A program made the translations under genes and the position numbers. Under the pieces are notes generated by a model that saw only the letters and a list, made by a program, of their open reading frames with translations, searched no databases and was not told where the DNA came from. Below, in pieces: positions 1-9,519 of a stretch of 64,000 nucleotides of DNA (the stretch's first letter is position 1; each line of letters opens with the position of its first letter). This stretch comes from Candidatus Berkiella aquae (GTDB lineage Bacteria; Pseudomonadota; Gammaproteobacteria; Berkiellales; Berkiellaceae): the NCBI RefSeq assembly GCF_001431295.2, contig NZ_LKAJ02000001.1:930001-994000 (forward strand). Direction: 5' to 3'.

Positions 1-564
1 CATCACAATAGTCACTTGGTGAAGGGCTTCAGGTAAAAGGGTCCAAAAGTCCCAATTGTTGGTGGCACTACGAAGATTCGTCTTGGGATCGCGCTTAACC
101 GCTTTATTGAGATCGGGAAATTTTCTAGGATCGCGCAAAAAGAAAACGGGCGTATTATTGCCAACCATATCCCAATTGCCTTCTTCAGTGTAAAACTTCA
201 AAGCAAAACCGCGAATGTCTCGCTCTGCATCGGCAGCACCACGCTCGCCTGCTACCGTTGTGAAGCGAGCAAACATTTCTGTTTTCTTACCTACCTTTTC
301 AAAAATCTTCGCTTTTGAATACTTTGTAATATCATTGGTGACTGTAAAGGTACCGAAAGCACCGGAACCTTTGGCGTGCATTCTGCGTTCAGGAATATTT
401 TCCCGATTTAGATTGGCAAGTTTTTCTGTTAACCACACATCCTGCATCAGAAGGGGACCACGAGGCCCGGCTGTCATACTGTTTTGATTATCGGGAACTG
501 GAGCCCCGAAATTAGTTGTGAGATGACTGACTGAGGATTTCTTTTCTTTTTTTGAGTCTTCCAT
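1..564 (-). CDS. katA: Catalase, N-terminal part (runs off the left edge)
   Basis: Haem catalase that would disproportionate hydrogen peroxide. Only the first 188 codons are in the window and the frame is open to the edge. The translation carries family hallmarks: the [11 protein letters not shown] opening, the segment around the distal histidine ([15 protein letters not shown]), the [20 protein letters not shown] block and [11 protein letters not shown]. The ATG at 564 is preceded by AAGGA at a good distance. A second, truncated copy lies at 10069-10461, and the two share sequence upstream of the start, including the palindromic repeat. This copy looks intact as far as it can be read. The family assignment is secure; the subclass and the gene symbol are inferred. 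Confidence 0.9.
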   Translation of the reverse strand, partial: MEDSKKEKKSSVSHLTTNFGAPVPDNQNSMTAGPRGPLLMQDVWLTEKLANLNRENIPERRMHAKGSGAFGTFTVTNDITKYSKAKIFEKVGKKTEMFARFTTVAGERGAADAERDIRGFALKFYTEEGNWDMVGNNTPVFFLRDPRKFPDLNKAVKRDPKTNLRSATNNWDFWTLLPEALHQVTIVM

Positions 565-620
565 GAGATCTTCCTTGTTACTGTTAACTAGATGAGATAC
601 GTGATATCTATCATGCACCA

Positions 621-962
621 ATAAAAGGGGGCAGGTATACCGACTGAGGTATCCCCACGAAATTTTTTGGTCATTGCGAGCAAAAGACGCGGGGAAAACG
701 TAAAAAAATGATAAGCCCTAACGTCTTTTGCGTGGCAATCTATCTGAGTATTTATCTTACAGAGTTCCGTAAGAAATATATTCAGATAGATTGCTTCGCT
801 TCAGCCGTGTAATTTTGGTGTTTTTTCAATCTATTACAGCGGCTTCTGCTCGCAATGACGATACTATCTAGTAATATTCGTGGGGATACCTCAGGGTATA
901 CCGATGACCCTAGTTAGATACTCTGGATAAAGAAGGGGAATCAGTATACTTGTCCCCTTTAT
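621..962. repeat. GGTATACC palindromic element, split by a nested insertion
   Basis: The outer element has one end at 621-643 (AAAAGGGGGCAGGTATACCGA) and the other at about 905-962, ending in GTATACTTGTCCCCTTTAT, which is the inverted complement of the left end with a few changes. Without the insertion at 644-894 it would be about 80-90 bp. It then matches the element at 1342-1419, including the shared CCCTAGTTAGA centre. It is the same family as 5492-5556 and the half copies at 10496 and 13132. Confidence 0.75.
644..894. mobile_element. 251-bp MITE with perfect terminal repeats and 10-bp target duplication
   Basis: The ends are a perfect 17-bp inverted repeat: CTGAGGTATCCCCACGA at 644-660 and its complement at 878-894. 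The element is flanked by an exact 10-bp direct repeat GGTATACCGA (634-643 and 895-904), the signature of transposition. Inside, a second inverted pair (GTCATTGCGAGC near 671, complement near 848) and a third (CAATCTATCTGA / TCAGATAGATTG) surround a short centre. There is no transposase frame, so mobilisation would have to be in trans. The GTCATTGCGAGC motif is common in small dispersed repeats of many bacteria. Confidence 0.85.
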
Positions 963-1046
963 TTTATAAGCATTTTTCCGATAGTAATTAAAAAAACATA
1001 CATGTAGCCTGCTAAATTTGTTACGTATGATGAAGAATAGACCATT

Positions 1047-1364
1047 ATGATAGGTAATAATATAAGACAGAATGATGATCCATCATCTGAAGAGTTAGAT
1101 TATCCCTTGGAAAACCTATTAACCAAAGTAATTGGCCGATTAACCGTCATGACGGGATGGTGTTTTATTTCAGTAGAGGCTTTCATGAATGCTAATCCAT
1201 GTGCGTTAGTAGTGGCTGCCTATGGCGCTCATGAAGCGACGGATTGTATTGATGCAACTGCAGATACTTGCTGCCCGCCTATCAGGCGTCAAGCCACATA
1301 TCGTCCAATTGAAATGGATTTGCTAGAAACAGGTAGAAAGCAAAGGGGCCAGGTATACCGATGA
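1047..1364 (+). CDS. Small hypothetical protein ending in a repeat-derived tail
   Basis: A 105-residue protein I do not recognise. It has a mixed composition with several cysteines (two adjacent in the C-terminal half, TCCPPIRR) and no clear signal peptide or membrane segment. The ribosome site before the ATG is weak. The last residues (QRGQVYR) and the stop codon are encoded by the left arm of the palindrome at 1342-1419, so the original C-terminus may have been replaced. It converges on the P450-like gene, whose tail comes from the other arm. It could be a real small gene or a remnant. Confidence 0.45.
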   Translation: MIGNNIRQNDDPSSEELDYPLENLLTKVIGRLTVMTGWCFISVEAFMNANPCALVVAAYGAHEATDCIDATADTCCPPIRRQATYRPIEMDLLETGRKQRGQVYR

Positions 1365-1419
1365 GGCCCTAGTTAGACTATCTTGATGAAGAAAGGTCAT
1401 CGGTATACCTGGCACCTTT
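1342..1419. repeat. Complete 78-bp GGTATACC palindrome between convergent genes
   Basis: The 23-bp arms at 1342-1364 and 1397-1419 are complementary at 22 of 23 positions. The stop codons of both flanking genes sit at the inner ends of the arms (TGA at 1362-1364, complement of TGA at 1397-1399). Both genes are therefore terminated inside the element. It could form a hairpin in either transcript and act as a two-way terminator. Confidence 0.8.
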
Positions 1420-2890
1420 CTTTACCTTTTAGTTTTCCAATCACTAGCTGAGTTTCTACCGTTGTTAAAGGGCGATAAAAGGCATCTTTTGCAAGCGACT
1501 TACGCAGAATTTTGCGTTCTTCTTTGGTTAAATGGACTTCGTTATACTTGGGAAACCACCACATCATGGCGTAAAAGTACTTTCGTGTCATTTCTTTTGC
1601 AGGACATCGACGAAAACTATTTTCTGCTCCTTGAGCTAAAGGTTTTTTTCCAAAACCATATTCATCTCGCATCGGGTTAAATTGATTAGGATTACTCCAT
1701 TCTGCTGAACGAGAGATAGCGTACTGTGGCACAATCGCTAGTGATCTGGGAGGAAGCGTAAAATCGTCTAAAATGCGCATGTCATCACCCCAGCTCAATA
1801 TTTTATTGGCAATCAAATTATTATTGATTCGCGGTATGACAGGGGCAACAGACCAAAAACGTAAAACTTCCATATGGAAACGGTCAAAGATTTCTGAATG
1901 TTTTAATATATAATTGAAACCTTCTTCAGAATTTGCAGAAATCTGATGGTAATGGAGTTCCCTTTTAAGACGCTTTCGTTCCTCAATGATTTTACTCAAC
2001 CATTTTTCTTTTGCAAAAACAACAGTGAATAAGCTAATCATGGCTTTAGACATGTTTTCAAAAAAGGCAAAATAAGCTGCTATATTAATATTTTGGTCAG
2101 AATGTAAATGTAATACTCTGGGTTGCTGATTTTTGTGAACATTCTTCAGTAAATCAGGTTGCTCAAGACTGATATTTTCACGCTGCTGATGTAGGATTTG
2201 TGATATGTGTTGAAAAGCCTCGACATTTTCTCTTAAATCATGTGCGCTAAATTGCTGTGGATTGCCCCAAATCTGCTCAAATCGTTCAATGAGCGGAAAC
2301 AGTTCATTGGGGAGAGCATCTAAGGAGAATAATACCGAACCCAATATAGAAAAGGCTTGCATGCTTATATTGAATGGCAAGTGTTGCCCTGGATGCCACG
2401 TATTGGGTAAATGTTGACAAGATTTTTTTATGCTTATCCATAATCGGTATGAGTTCTGGTGTAAGGTTCTGATAAGTTGATGTTTTTCCTGTTGTGATTC
2501 AGGAGACCAATCACTTGCATTAATTATTGGAAGTTGAATGAGTCCGCCTAAAATCAAATAGGCTTCACGCGCATTCACATCACAAAAATTTTTAATACTC
2601 TCAGCATTGTGGGTAAGGGAAATTAGGCTAAATCCTCTGATTTTGAGAATGCGATTATTAATAATATATAAATCTTTAATAGCAAAGCCATCTTCCGATT
2701 CAAATGCTGCGCTGGTTAAATCCTCTAAAAGGTAATGCCATAAAGGATCTTTACCTGCTGGTGCAGTAATACCATTGCGTTTCAAAAGCCAATAAATATA
2801 GCGGAATGCCATTTTATATTTGAGTTCCCAAATATAATACCACGGCTTTGAATAAGTTATTGTATTATAGATTTTTTTTAAAAAAGACAT
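1397..2890 (-). CDS. Cytochrome P450-like protein
   Basis: Probable haem-thiolate monooxygenase relative. Counted from the ATG at 2890 (497 aa), the C-terminal third has the P450 order: an ExxR K-helix motif at about 341-344 (EVLRFWSVAPVIPR), an FNPMRD segment like the family's FxPxRF, then the probable haem cysteine at about 429 in FRRCPAKEMTR. The Cys loop departs from the usual FxxGxxxCxG: the final glycine is alanine and the loop is longer. An upstream in-frame TTG at 2923 would add 11 residues, but neither start has a strong ribosome site. The C-terminus (ERCQVYR) comes from the palindrome. Substrate unknown. The family call rests on motif order only. Confidence 0.6.
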   Translation of the reverse strand: MSFLKKIYNTITYSKPWYYIWELKYKMAFRYIYWLLKRNGITAPAGKDPLWHYLLEDLTSAAFESEDGFAIKDLYIINNRILKIRGFSLISLTHNAESIKNFCDVNAREAYLILGGLIQLPIINASDWSPESQQEKHQLIRTLHQNSYRLWISIKKSCQHLPNTWHPGQHLPFNISMQAFSILGSVLFSLDALPNELFPLIERFEQIWGNPQQFSAHDLRENVEAFQHISQILHQQRENISLEQPDLLKNVHKNQQPRVLHLHSDQNINIAAYFAFFENMSKAMISLFTVVFAKEKWLSKIIEERKRLKRELHYHQISANSEEGFNYILKHSEIFDRFHMEVLRFWSVAPVIPRINNNLIANKILSWGDDMRILDDFTLPPRSLAIVPQYAISRSAEWSNPNQFNPMRDEYGFGKKPLAQGAENSFRRCPAKEMTRKYFYAMMWWFPKYNEVHLTKEERKILRKSLAKDAFYRPLTTVETQLVIGKLKGKERCQVYR

Positions 2891-3026
2891 TTTTTGTTTT
2901 CGTTTTAGGTAACTGAATCTCAAGCTTTATCGAGACTCAAGACGTTTCTGCTAGAAAAGCTTTTAGCTTTATTCGTAACAGAATAAGTTCTGAGGGGATA
3001 TAAGAAAAAGTCTTAAGTGTGAATGT

Positions 3027-3125
3027 AAAAGGGGTCAGATACTCTCTTGAAAATCAAATTGACCTTTTGATCCCGAATGGACCACAACATCTACTTGATT
3101 TTCAAGAGAGTATCTGACTCCTTTT
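3027..3125. repeat. 99-bp element with 31-bp inverted arms
   Basis: The arms at 3027-3057 and 3095-3125 (AAAAGGGGTCAGATACTCTC at the outer end) match at 30 of 31 positions around a 37-base centre. The element abuts the stop codon of the minus-strand gene that starts at 3126, so it probably forms the 3' hairpin of that transcript. The outer GGGTCAGATAC resembles the short palindrome near 22121. Confidence 0.8.
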
Positions 3126-5315
3126 TTATTTTGGTGTTACATGAACTGTTGGTGTAGCTTCATTGTCATTAGATTGAGATGGTGATATGGATTGAGATGG
3201 CGTTGTGGGGTGCTGACTTTTAAAATTTTGTAACTTGGGAGTAAAGGATGCCCTTCCCGTATTTAAATGTTGAGGTTCATGATCATTACGAATGGGATTC
3301 TCCGCAGTGCTTTGTAGTTGTGTAACATTTTGTTCCTTTTCTGAACTTTGTATCTTTACTTGTTTTTTTGCTTTACGATGGACTTTCATATCATGACTTA
3401 AATCGGGAGACACACTCATTCCAGCTTGATCTAATGTATTATCAACCTTCATTTTTGAGTCATATTCTTGTTTTCCTATCACCATGGAATTTCCCAATGT
3501 ACCTACTGTGAAACCTATACTCACTGCACCAAATACAGGTAAGGCAGCGGCACCGACCCCAGAGGCTGCTAATCCAACGGCCGTGGCAGAAACTGCAACG
3601 TTTCCAAGGGAAAGACCTATATTGGCAAATCTTTTTTTACGGATTGCTTTAAGTGCATGCAATCTTTCTTTCTTTTCGATTAAACCAAATACACCTTCAT
3701 GACGCTTCAAAAAATTATTCATTAATTGTATTTGATGTTCTTTTTTAAATACTTTTTTCTTCTGTGACCGTTGCTGTTGTTTTTCATAGGCATCTTTGCC
3801 AAAAAGTGTTTTGTACACATTTTTCTTAATTGATTTTGCGATGGAATGTCGTGATTCTTTAATATCTTTTACTGCTTCACGGTTAGTTGCTGATTTATTT
3901 TTATCTCCTAAATCTAGTTTAGGAGAAGAAAAGGGTTGAGGTTCAGTCTTTGCTAATTCTTCTTCTACGATTTTTAAATTATTGGTGCTTTGTTTAACGT
4001 TCTCAAATTGCGCACTTAGCATTTTTGCCACTTTTTTATCTTTGGGAGAAGATTTTCCCAGATCTGATAATACGTCTTGGCATTCTTTACATCGATCCCA
4101 TAATATTGCAGCATTTTCTGGGTTGAATTGATTGGATTGTTCTTTTATGTGCTGCAGTGCTAGTTCAATTCTGTGTTTTGCAAGGCCTTCAGTAAGTGTG
4201 GGTAATAGCGTTTCAATTTTATCAATTGAATTTTCAATACGAACTTGATTTGCTCTTTTTGCCGCTATTAATTGTTCAAATTTTGTTTCATTTAAAAAAT
4301 GATTACCCATTTGCACATAAAGCTCTTGAAGCTTTTCTTGTGAAATATCTTTACCTTCCATCATGCTGGAAAGATTGTCTTTTACATGAGTTGGTAAATC
4401 TTGAGCATGAACTTTATTTTGCACCTCACGATATTGTTCAATCGCATTTTTTAATTTTTTAGGAAGTTTAATATGATCGAATCTAATTTGATCAACTGCA
4501 TGTTCATAAGTTTGATTTTGCTTTTCTATCTGTGAAATTTGCGCTCTTACTGCTATTAACCCCTCATGTACACTCAAGTCGGGTTGGACTAATTTTGATA
4601 CTATTTGGTTATCTAAAGAATGCAATAGTTCCTGGTTAATAGGTTTACCTTGGCTGAATTCAGTAATTAATTGATTCGCATGCTCAACCATTATCTTTTG
4701 TTCTTCCAAAAACTGATCTTGGTCATGGTTATTAATTTTATCTGGCGCTTTCAGATGCATTAAGTTTTTTCTCAACTCATAAAGCGCTGTATACATTTCT
4801 CGCTGCATAGTTGCATAAGCCATAACCGTTTCTTTTTCACCGGGTGAAATAGCCGCTTTGGCAAGTTGTTTCTCAATCTCTGTAAAGGTACCAATTTGAT
4901 GATTAAGGTTACGTCGTTCACGGCCATCTTGATATAAATATAATGATTCTCTGGTTAAACCCGCTAATCCAGCTGCAAGTGTAAAAGGCGGTACCATTGT
5001 ACCAACTGCTAATAAGCCTCCTACTACGCATACACCAGTGAGTACAGCAGCTGTTCCTATACCAATAGAGAGTAAGATTTTTTGAGGAGTATTAAGATTT
5101 TTTTTTCGAAGAGAGTCAATGCCTGCAAATTTTAAAACAGCCGTGTTTGCTCTAACTGATAGACCGCCTGCCACCTTCATTAATTCTCCGATTCCAGTGC
5201 CAATTTTAGAATCAGAAATATCTTGAAAAGAATCTTTTATTCCTTCCCAGGCGGTTTGTCTTTTTTGAGCGGAAGTTGTCTCATTTGGCATTTTAAAATA
5301 GATCCAATTTGCCAT
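3126..5315 (-). CDS. Large coiled-coil membrane-associated protein, effector-like
   Basis: A 729-residue protein of unknown function. It has two small-residue-rich hydrophobic regions, at about residues 79-120 (ILLSIGIGTAAVLTGVCVVGG) and about 570-620 (GLSLGNVAVSATAVGLAASG). They are separated by a long charged, helical, coiled-coil-like middle rich in E, K and Q. The C-terminus is disordered (S, P, Q, T rich). There is no signal peptide. Two hydrophobic hairpins around a coiled coil resemble host-membrane-inserted effectors of Legionellales, but no named family is recognised. The start is the ATG at 5315; another in-frame ATG lies 8 codons downstream. It ends directly against the inverted repeat at 3027-3125. 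Confidence 0.75.
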   Translation of the reverse strand: MANWIYFKMPNETTSAQKRQTAWEGIKDSFQDISDSKIGTGIGELMKVAGGLSVRANTAVLKFAGIDSLRKKNLNTPQKILLSIGIGTAAVLTGVCVVGGLLAVGTMVPPFTLAAGLAGLTRESLYLYQDGRERRNLNHQIGTFTEIEKQLAKAAISPGEKETVMAYATMQREMYTALYELRKNLMHLKAPDKINNHDQDQFLEEQKIMVEHANQLITEFSQGKPINQELLHSLDNQIVSKLVQPDLSVHEGLIAVRAQISQIEKQNQTYEHAVDQIRFDHIKLPKKLKNAIEQYREVQNKVHAQDLPTHVKDNLSSMMEGKDISQEKLQELYVQMGNHFLNETKFEQLIAAKRANQVRIENSIDKIETLLPTLTEGLAKHRIELALQHIKEQSNQFNPENAAILWDRCKECQDVLSDLGKSSPKDKKVAKMLSAQFENVKQSTNNLKIVEEELAKTEPQPFSSPKLDLGDKNKSATNREAVKDIKESRHSIAKSIKKNVYKTLFGKDAYEKQQQRSQKKKVFKKEHQIQLMNNFLKRHEGVFGLIEKKERLHALKAIRKKRFANIGLSLGNVAVSATAVGLAASGVGAAALPVFGAVSIGFTVGTLGNSMVIGKQEYDSKMKVDNTLDQAGMSVSPDLSHDMKVHRKAKKQVKIQSSEKEQNVTQLQSTAENPIRNDHEPQHLNTGRASFTPKLQNFKSQHPTTPSQSISPSQSNDNEATPTVHVTPK

Positions 5316-5491
5316 TCTAATTTAAATATATATGTTATTAGCGCAATAAAATAGTTTTATGTAGATGATATCTCGCAAGTTAATGATTATTTTAATAATT
5401 CTTAAGATCTTATTCAGACGAAACGGTGACCTATTACTAATCTTTTGCTCCCATTTTATTGATGGTTTTAAGCAATAAGTGTAAGAGAAAC

Positions 5492-5556
5492 AAAGAAGGG
5501 GTAGATATATTGATGACTGGATGAAGAAAGGTCATCGGAATACTTGACCCCTTATT
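5492..5556. repeat. Diverged copy of the GGTATACC palindrome
   Basis: AAAGAAGGGGTAGATATATTGATGA at the left and TCATCGGAATACTTGACCCC at the right form an imperfect inverted repeat, with GGATGAAGAAAGG between them as in the 1342-1419 copy. It lies in the gap between the divergent genes at 5315 and 5644. Confidence 0.65.
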
Positions 5557-5643
5557 TATAAGGTGTAAGTAATAATTAAGTGATTGAACTGTTTCTCGAT
5601 TTTTAGATACTAAAAGACATTAGAGTTTGATGAGTATTTGGTA

Positions 5644-8600
5644 ATGTCAGAAGAATTGCATGATTTTATCGCAGAAAACAGTGATAGTTTGCAAGCATTA
5701 TTACCGGGTTATGATTTAGCTACACTTGTCAACCAGCAAAATTCAAACGAATTAAAGTCTTATCTCCTTTCTGGCAGAGAGGGTATGCGTGTGATTGATA
5801 AGATTATTGAACCCTCTAAAAACTTAGCAGACGCTGCACTAAAAAAACATTTTTTAGTGCAAATGGTCAAAAAACTATTACCTGAAGATTGGAATGAGAT
5901 TATAAGAGATAGTGCGCTGATTGATAAATATTTTAAAAACGATTTACAACCTGATTGGTTGATAGAATGCTTAATGTCAAATTTGCCAAATAACAATACA
6001 AAAATAGCTATATTAACAAAAAAAGTTACGTATCAAGGGTATGATACAACACTTGCATTAACCGACAAAATACCTTTTGAAAAAATATTAGCCATTATTC
6101 ACTCCTTAAATGATGATGAAAAAAAGAAAGTGATATTAACTCAAGCATCTGATTTTACTTTGCTGCACAGAGCTGAATATGATGGAAAACTTGATTTGTT
6201 ATTAGATTCAATAGAAAACCCTGAAATAAAAATGGATCTGGCTAATTTTTTAAGACCATTTAAGACAAGGCGAGTTTCCACACATTTTCTTGGATTAAAA
6301 GAACGAGGGCAAACTTTTAATTATCAAAATAATCAAAGTAACAAAATAGATTCTCAGAATTTTATTTTTTCAGGGATGAGGCCGCACGAGGCAATCAATG
6401 TATTTAATGAATCGCTCAATGACTATCAACCATCTGATGATTTTTTGACAGAATTTGATGAAATTAAAGATGCCTTTAATCATATTGATTTTTATGCTTC
6501 TTTAGGTGCTCAAGTTAAAAAGCATGATGATTATTATAAGAAAAATAAATTTGTTATTCTTCCCAGTGGTTGGCGAGGCCATTCTATTACGATCGCAGCG
6601 ACTAATGAATTTTTAATAGTTGGCAACCGTGGTCAAGGTTTACATCCAAAAGGGGGGTGTATAATCTATCCTTTAGTTCATCCATTAACGAAAGAAGATA
6701 TCAAAATATTTTGCGGAAAAAGTAGCCAACAAGTCATAGAGCAGCATATTCGTAATATTGTGCAAAAAGATGATATCGAACAACCTGTTATATTCCATGC
6801 TTTTCCATTAAAAGCACAGAAATATGGTACTTGCGCAATTGCTAACAAAAAAGCCGCTATCGCTGGCTTACTCCCATTGTTAAAAGCACAAAGATCAACT
6901 CAAGTGCTGACAGCATTTGCTAGTGATTTGCTCAATGAAACGAACCAGGAATATAAACGTTTTACTTATGCTACACGATTGTCGAGGTTGCAAGAATTAT
7001 TAGATGAGTTAAATAGTGACCAATCTAATAAAAAAATGCTTTTAGAAGGAGTAATTGATTACTGCAATCAACATCTTGATTTCAAAAGTGAGCTTGAAGA
7101 AAAGTTAATTCAGCAAATGGTTCATGCTGTTCCAGAAGCATCATGGGAAGATTTTTTTAAGCAACTATCATTGGAAGCAAAAATAACAATCCGCCACCTC
7201 AAAAATTGTGCAATGGGAAGTTCTTTGCCCCCATTTATCAAAGCGTTGGTCAATAAGGAATCTATTATAAAACCTGAAGTTTTCGCTTCATTGTATGAAT
7301 ATCTTGAACAAGCACACCCGGGTGAATTTGAAGCATTTTTAAGTTATATCGTTGATAAGAGAGGGTTGCGAGAAACACCACTAATTCTTGCAGTGAAGGC
7401 GGGAAATTTGGATTATGCGAGAAAAATTATCCAAAATAAAACTGAAATTGAGAGTGAGGTTTATAGTGTTGCATTAGATAATGCACAGTGGGATATCGTT
7501 AAATTACTGATTGAGAACAATATCAAAATTGATAATATAGTTTTGACTAAAATACTGCAATCTGAAAATCATGAAATAATCAATAATCTATTTACTAAAC
7601 ATCCAGAGTTAATAAAAAATGCTATGTGCTATGCAGGTAATTGCAGTTGTGACTTAGCAGCGTTTTTGCTGGAGTGTGGTGCAGATGTTAATGCAAGCGA
7701 TCAATCTGGTAAGACACCCTTAATGGCCGCGATTGAAGCGAATAATTCTCTTCTTTATCATTTTTTAATTGCAAATCGTGCTGACATCAATATACAGACA
7801 GCCAGAGGCACACCGTTGCGTGTTGCATGCAACAGTTTAACTGAAGAACACAGTGATATTTTCCTTCATTTGATAAGTCAAGATGCAAAAATGCCACCTC
7901 TTCGGCGCCGAGGTAGGCTTGAAATAATTAGCGATGTACTCTTGCATACAGCTATACGACTCAATCTAACACACTATGCGCAATCTTTGATTGCTACAAG
8001 TGATGAGATTATCACTCAATCCTCCCATGAATTACCTCCATTAATGCTTGCAATTAAATATAATAATATTGAACTTGTTAAGAGTGTACTTGAAAGAATA
8101 AATGAATTATGTGGTGAGGATAATCTCGATGAAAAGATTGAAGGCATGATTCAAGACGTGAGCGATGGCCTTCCTTTTGCCATAGAAAATAAACATATTG
8201 AAATCGCAAAATTATTTATTAATATGATTGCTGGAGAAGTTGTTATTTCAGACCGAGAGTTAGTCGCCATAATAGAGAAAGCAATAAAGTTAAAGCAAAG
8301 TGATATTGCTATTGAGATGTTAGAAAAATTCTCAAATATCATTCAAAGTGACTCTGCCTATAAAGAAATGTTAAATTTGGCCATTGAAAATAATGCTATT
8401 GAAGTTGTCAATAAGCTATTGGAAAAAAGAGATCCTAACACGCTATCATGGGGAACTTATGAGGATCCTCTGAATGCAATTCTCACCCAGGAAAATATGG
8501 ATATGATGCAAGTTTGGTTTGATAAATTTCCTGATTCTATTCGCAATTCGCTATTATATGGTTCAGTTTATAAGAATAATGATCTCGCCATGTTTTTAAT

Positions 8601-9519
8601 TGAAAATGGCGCTAATATTAATGCTGTTGGTGAAGAGAGATTAACACCGCTTTTGCTAACCATTATCGATGGCAATCATAAGTTTTTTAAAGAACTTCTT
8701 AAAAGAAAAGTCAATCTTAATCAAGATGGTTTTCGTGTATCAGCGTTGATACTTGCATTAGAAAATAAGAGATGGGAAATGGCCTATCTTCTCATCAGAG
8801 AAGGTGCTCATATTGAAGTAGATTCAGATTTTATCAAAAAGCACTTAATGACCATCATTAAAGAGGCTAAACTATTTCCCAATATTGCCATTTCGTTAAT
8901 AGCACAAATGTCTGAACAAGATATTAATAGTATTATGGATGAGCATCAATCTACGGCGTTACTCTTGGCAGCGGAAGAAGGGCCTCCCTCAGTGGTTAGA
9001 GCGATTCTTGCTAAAAACCCTAATATCGACTATCAAAATGCATTAGGTAATGATGCTTTAATGTGTGCAGTAATGTCTAATCAAAGAAATATTGCATTAG
9101 ATTTACTCAGAAATGGAGCAAAGACAGTTAGTACGAACACAGAAAATAAAACCCCACTGATGCATGTGAATAATCTAAAGCTGGCAAAAGCCCTGATTGC
9201 ACGAGGCGTTCCTATTGAACAATGTGATAAAAATGGTCAATCTGCGATCTATTATGCGCTTCAAAATGGTAGAGTTGATATTATTAGTGAATTAATTGAA
9301 CATACAACCGATAGTTATCTATATGATGAATTTTCTAAATCTAGCACTTTGAATCTTTTTAATAAATTACCCCATAAAGCGCAAAATGCGATACTTAATT
9401 CTTTGAGGGAAAAATTAACGGATGACCAACTTGATGCGCTAAAATTGACAAATCCCGAGTCAAAAAATGCAAGAAATGGTATCACTAGCACCAGTGGCAT
9501 GATGAGACCAAGAAGCTAG
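5644..9519 (+). CDS. Giant ankyrin-repeat protein with possible clan-CE-like protease/acetyltransferase domain
   Basis: About 1291 residues from the ATG at 5644 (a TTG two codons upstream is less likely). The N-terminal 240 residues are helical. Residues 300-410 hold a candidate catalytic region: WRGH (His313), an Asn15 residues later (Asn328) and PLKAQKYGTCAIA (Gln392, Cys397). This His-Asx-Gln-Cys order and spacing recall the Ulp1/YopJ class (clan CE). From about 580 to the end there are many ankyrin-type units (for example DVNASDQSGKTPLMAAIEAN and NINAVGEERLTPLLLTIIDG). No signal peptide or membrane segment. Likely a host-directed effector. The ankyrin call is firm; the catalytic call is tentative. 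Confidence 0.85.
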   Translation: MSEELHDFIAENSDSLQALLPGYDLATLVNQQNSNELKSYLLSGREGMRVIDKIIEPSKNLADAALKKHFLVQMVKKLLPEDWNEIIRDSALIDKYFKNDLQPDWLIECLMSNLPNNNTKIAILTKKVTYQGYDTTLALTDKIPFEKILAIIHSLNDDEKKKVILTQASDFTLLHRAEYDGKLDLLLDSIENPEIKMDLANFLRPFKTRRVSTHFLGLKERGQTFNYQNNQSNKIDSQNFIFSGMRPHEAINVFNESLNDYQPSDDFLTEFDEIKDAFNHIDFYASLGAQVKKHDDYYKKNKFVILPSGWRGHSITIAATNEFLIVGNRGQGLHPKGGCIIYPLVHPLTKEDIKIFCGKSSQQVIEQHIRNIVQKDDIEQPVIFHAFPLKAQKYGTCAIANKKAAIAGLLPLLKAQRSTQVLTAFASDLLNETNQEYKRFTYATRLSRLQELLDELNSDQSNKKMLLEGVIDYCNQHLDFKSELEEKLIQQMVHAVPEASWEDFFKQLSLEAKITIRHLKNCAMGSSLPPFIKALVNKESIIKPEVFASLYEYLEQAHPGEFEAFLSYIVDKRGLRETPLILAVKAGNLDYARKIIQNKTEIESEVYSVALDNAQWDIVKLLIENNIKIDNIVLTKILQSENHEIINNLFTKHPELIKNAMCYAGNCSCDLAAFLLECGADVNASDQSGKTPLMAAIEANNSLLYHFLIANRADINIQTARGTPLRVACNSLTEEHSDIFLHLISQDAKMPPLRRRGRLEIISDVLLHTAIRLNLTHYAQSLIATSDEIITQSSHELPPLMLAIKYNNIELVKSVLERINELCGEDNLDEKIEGMIQDVSDGLPFAIENKHIEIAKLFINMIAGEVVISDRELVAIIEKAIKLKQSDIAIEMLEKFSNIIQSDSAYKEMLNLAIENNAIEVVNKLLEKRDPNTLSWGTYEDPLNAILTQENMDMMQVWFDKFPDSIRNSLLYGSVYKNNDLAMFLIENGANINAVGEERLTPLLLTIIDGNHKFFKELLKRKVNLNQDGFRVSALILALENKRWEMAYLLIREGAHIEVDSDFIKKHLMTIIKEAKLFPNIAISLIAQMSEQDINSIMDEHQSTALLLAAEEGPPSVVRAILAKNPNIDYQNALGNDALMCAVMSNQRNIALDLLRNGAKTVSTNTENKTPLMHVNNLKLAKALIARGVPIEQCDKNGQSAIYYALQNGRVDIISELIEHTTDSYLYDEFSKSSTLNLFNKLPHKAQNAILNSLREKLTDDQLDALKLTNPESKNARNGITSTSGMMRPRS

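Noticed and set aside
215-487. Open frame on the plus strand opposite the catalase
   Set aside because: It is the mirror of the conserved catalase reading frame; the same shadow appears at 10061-10363 opposite the second copy.
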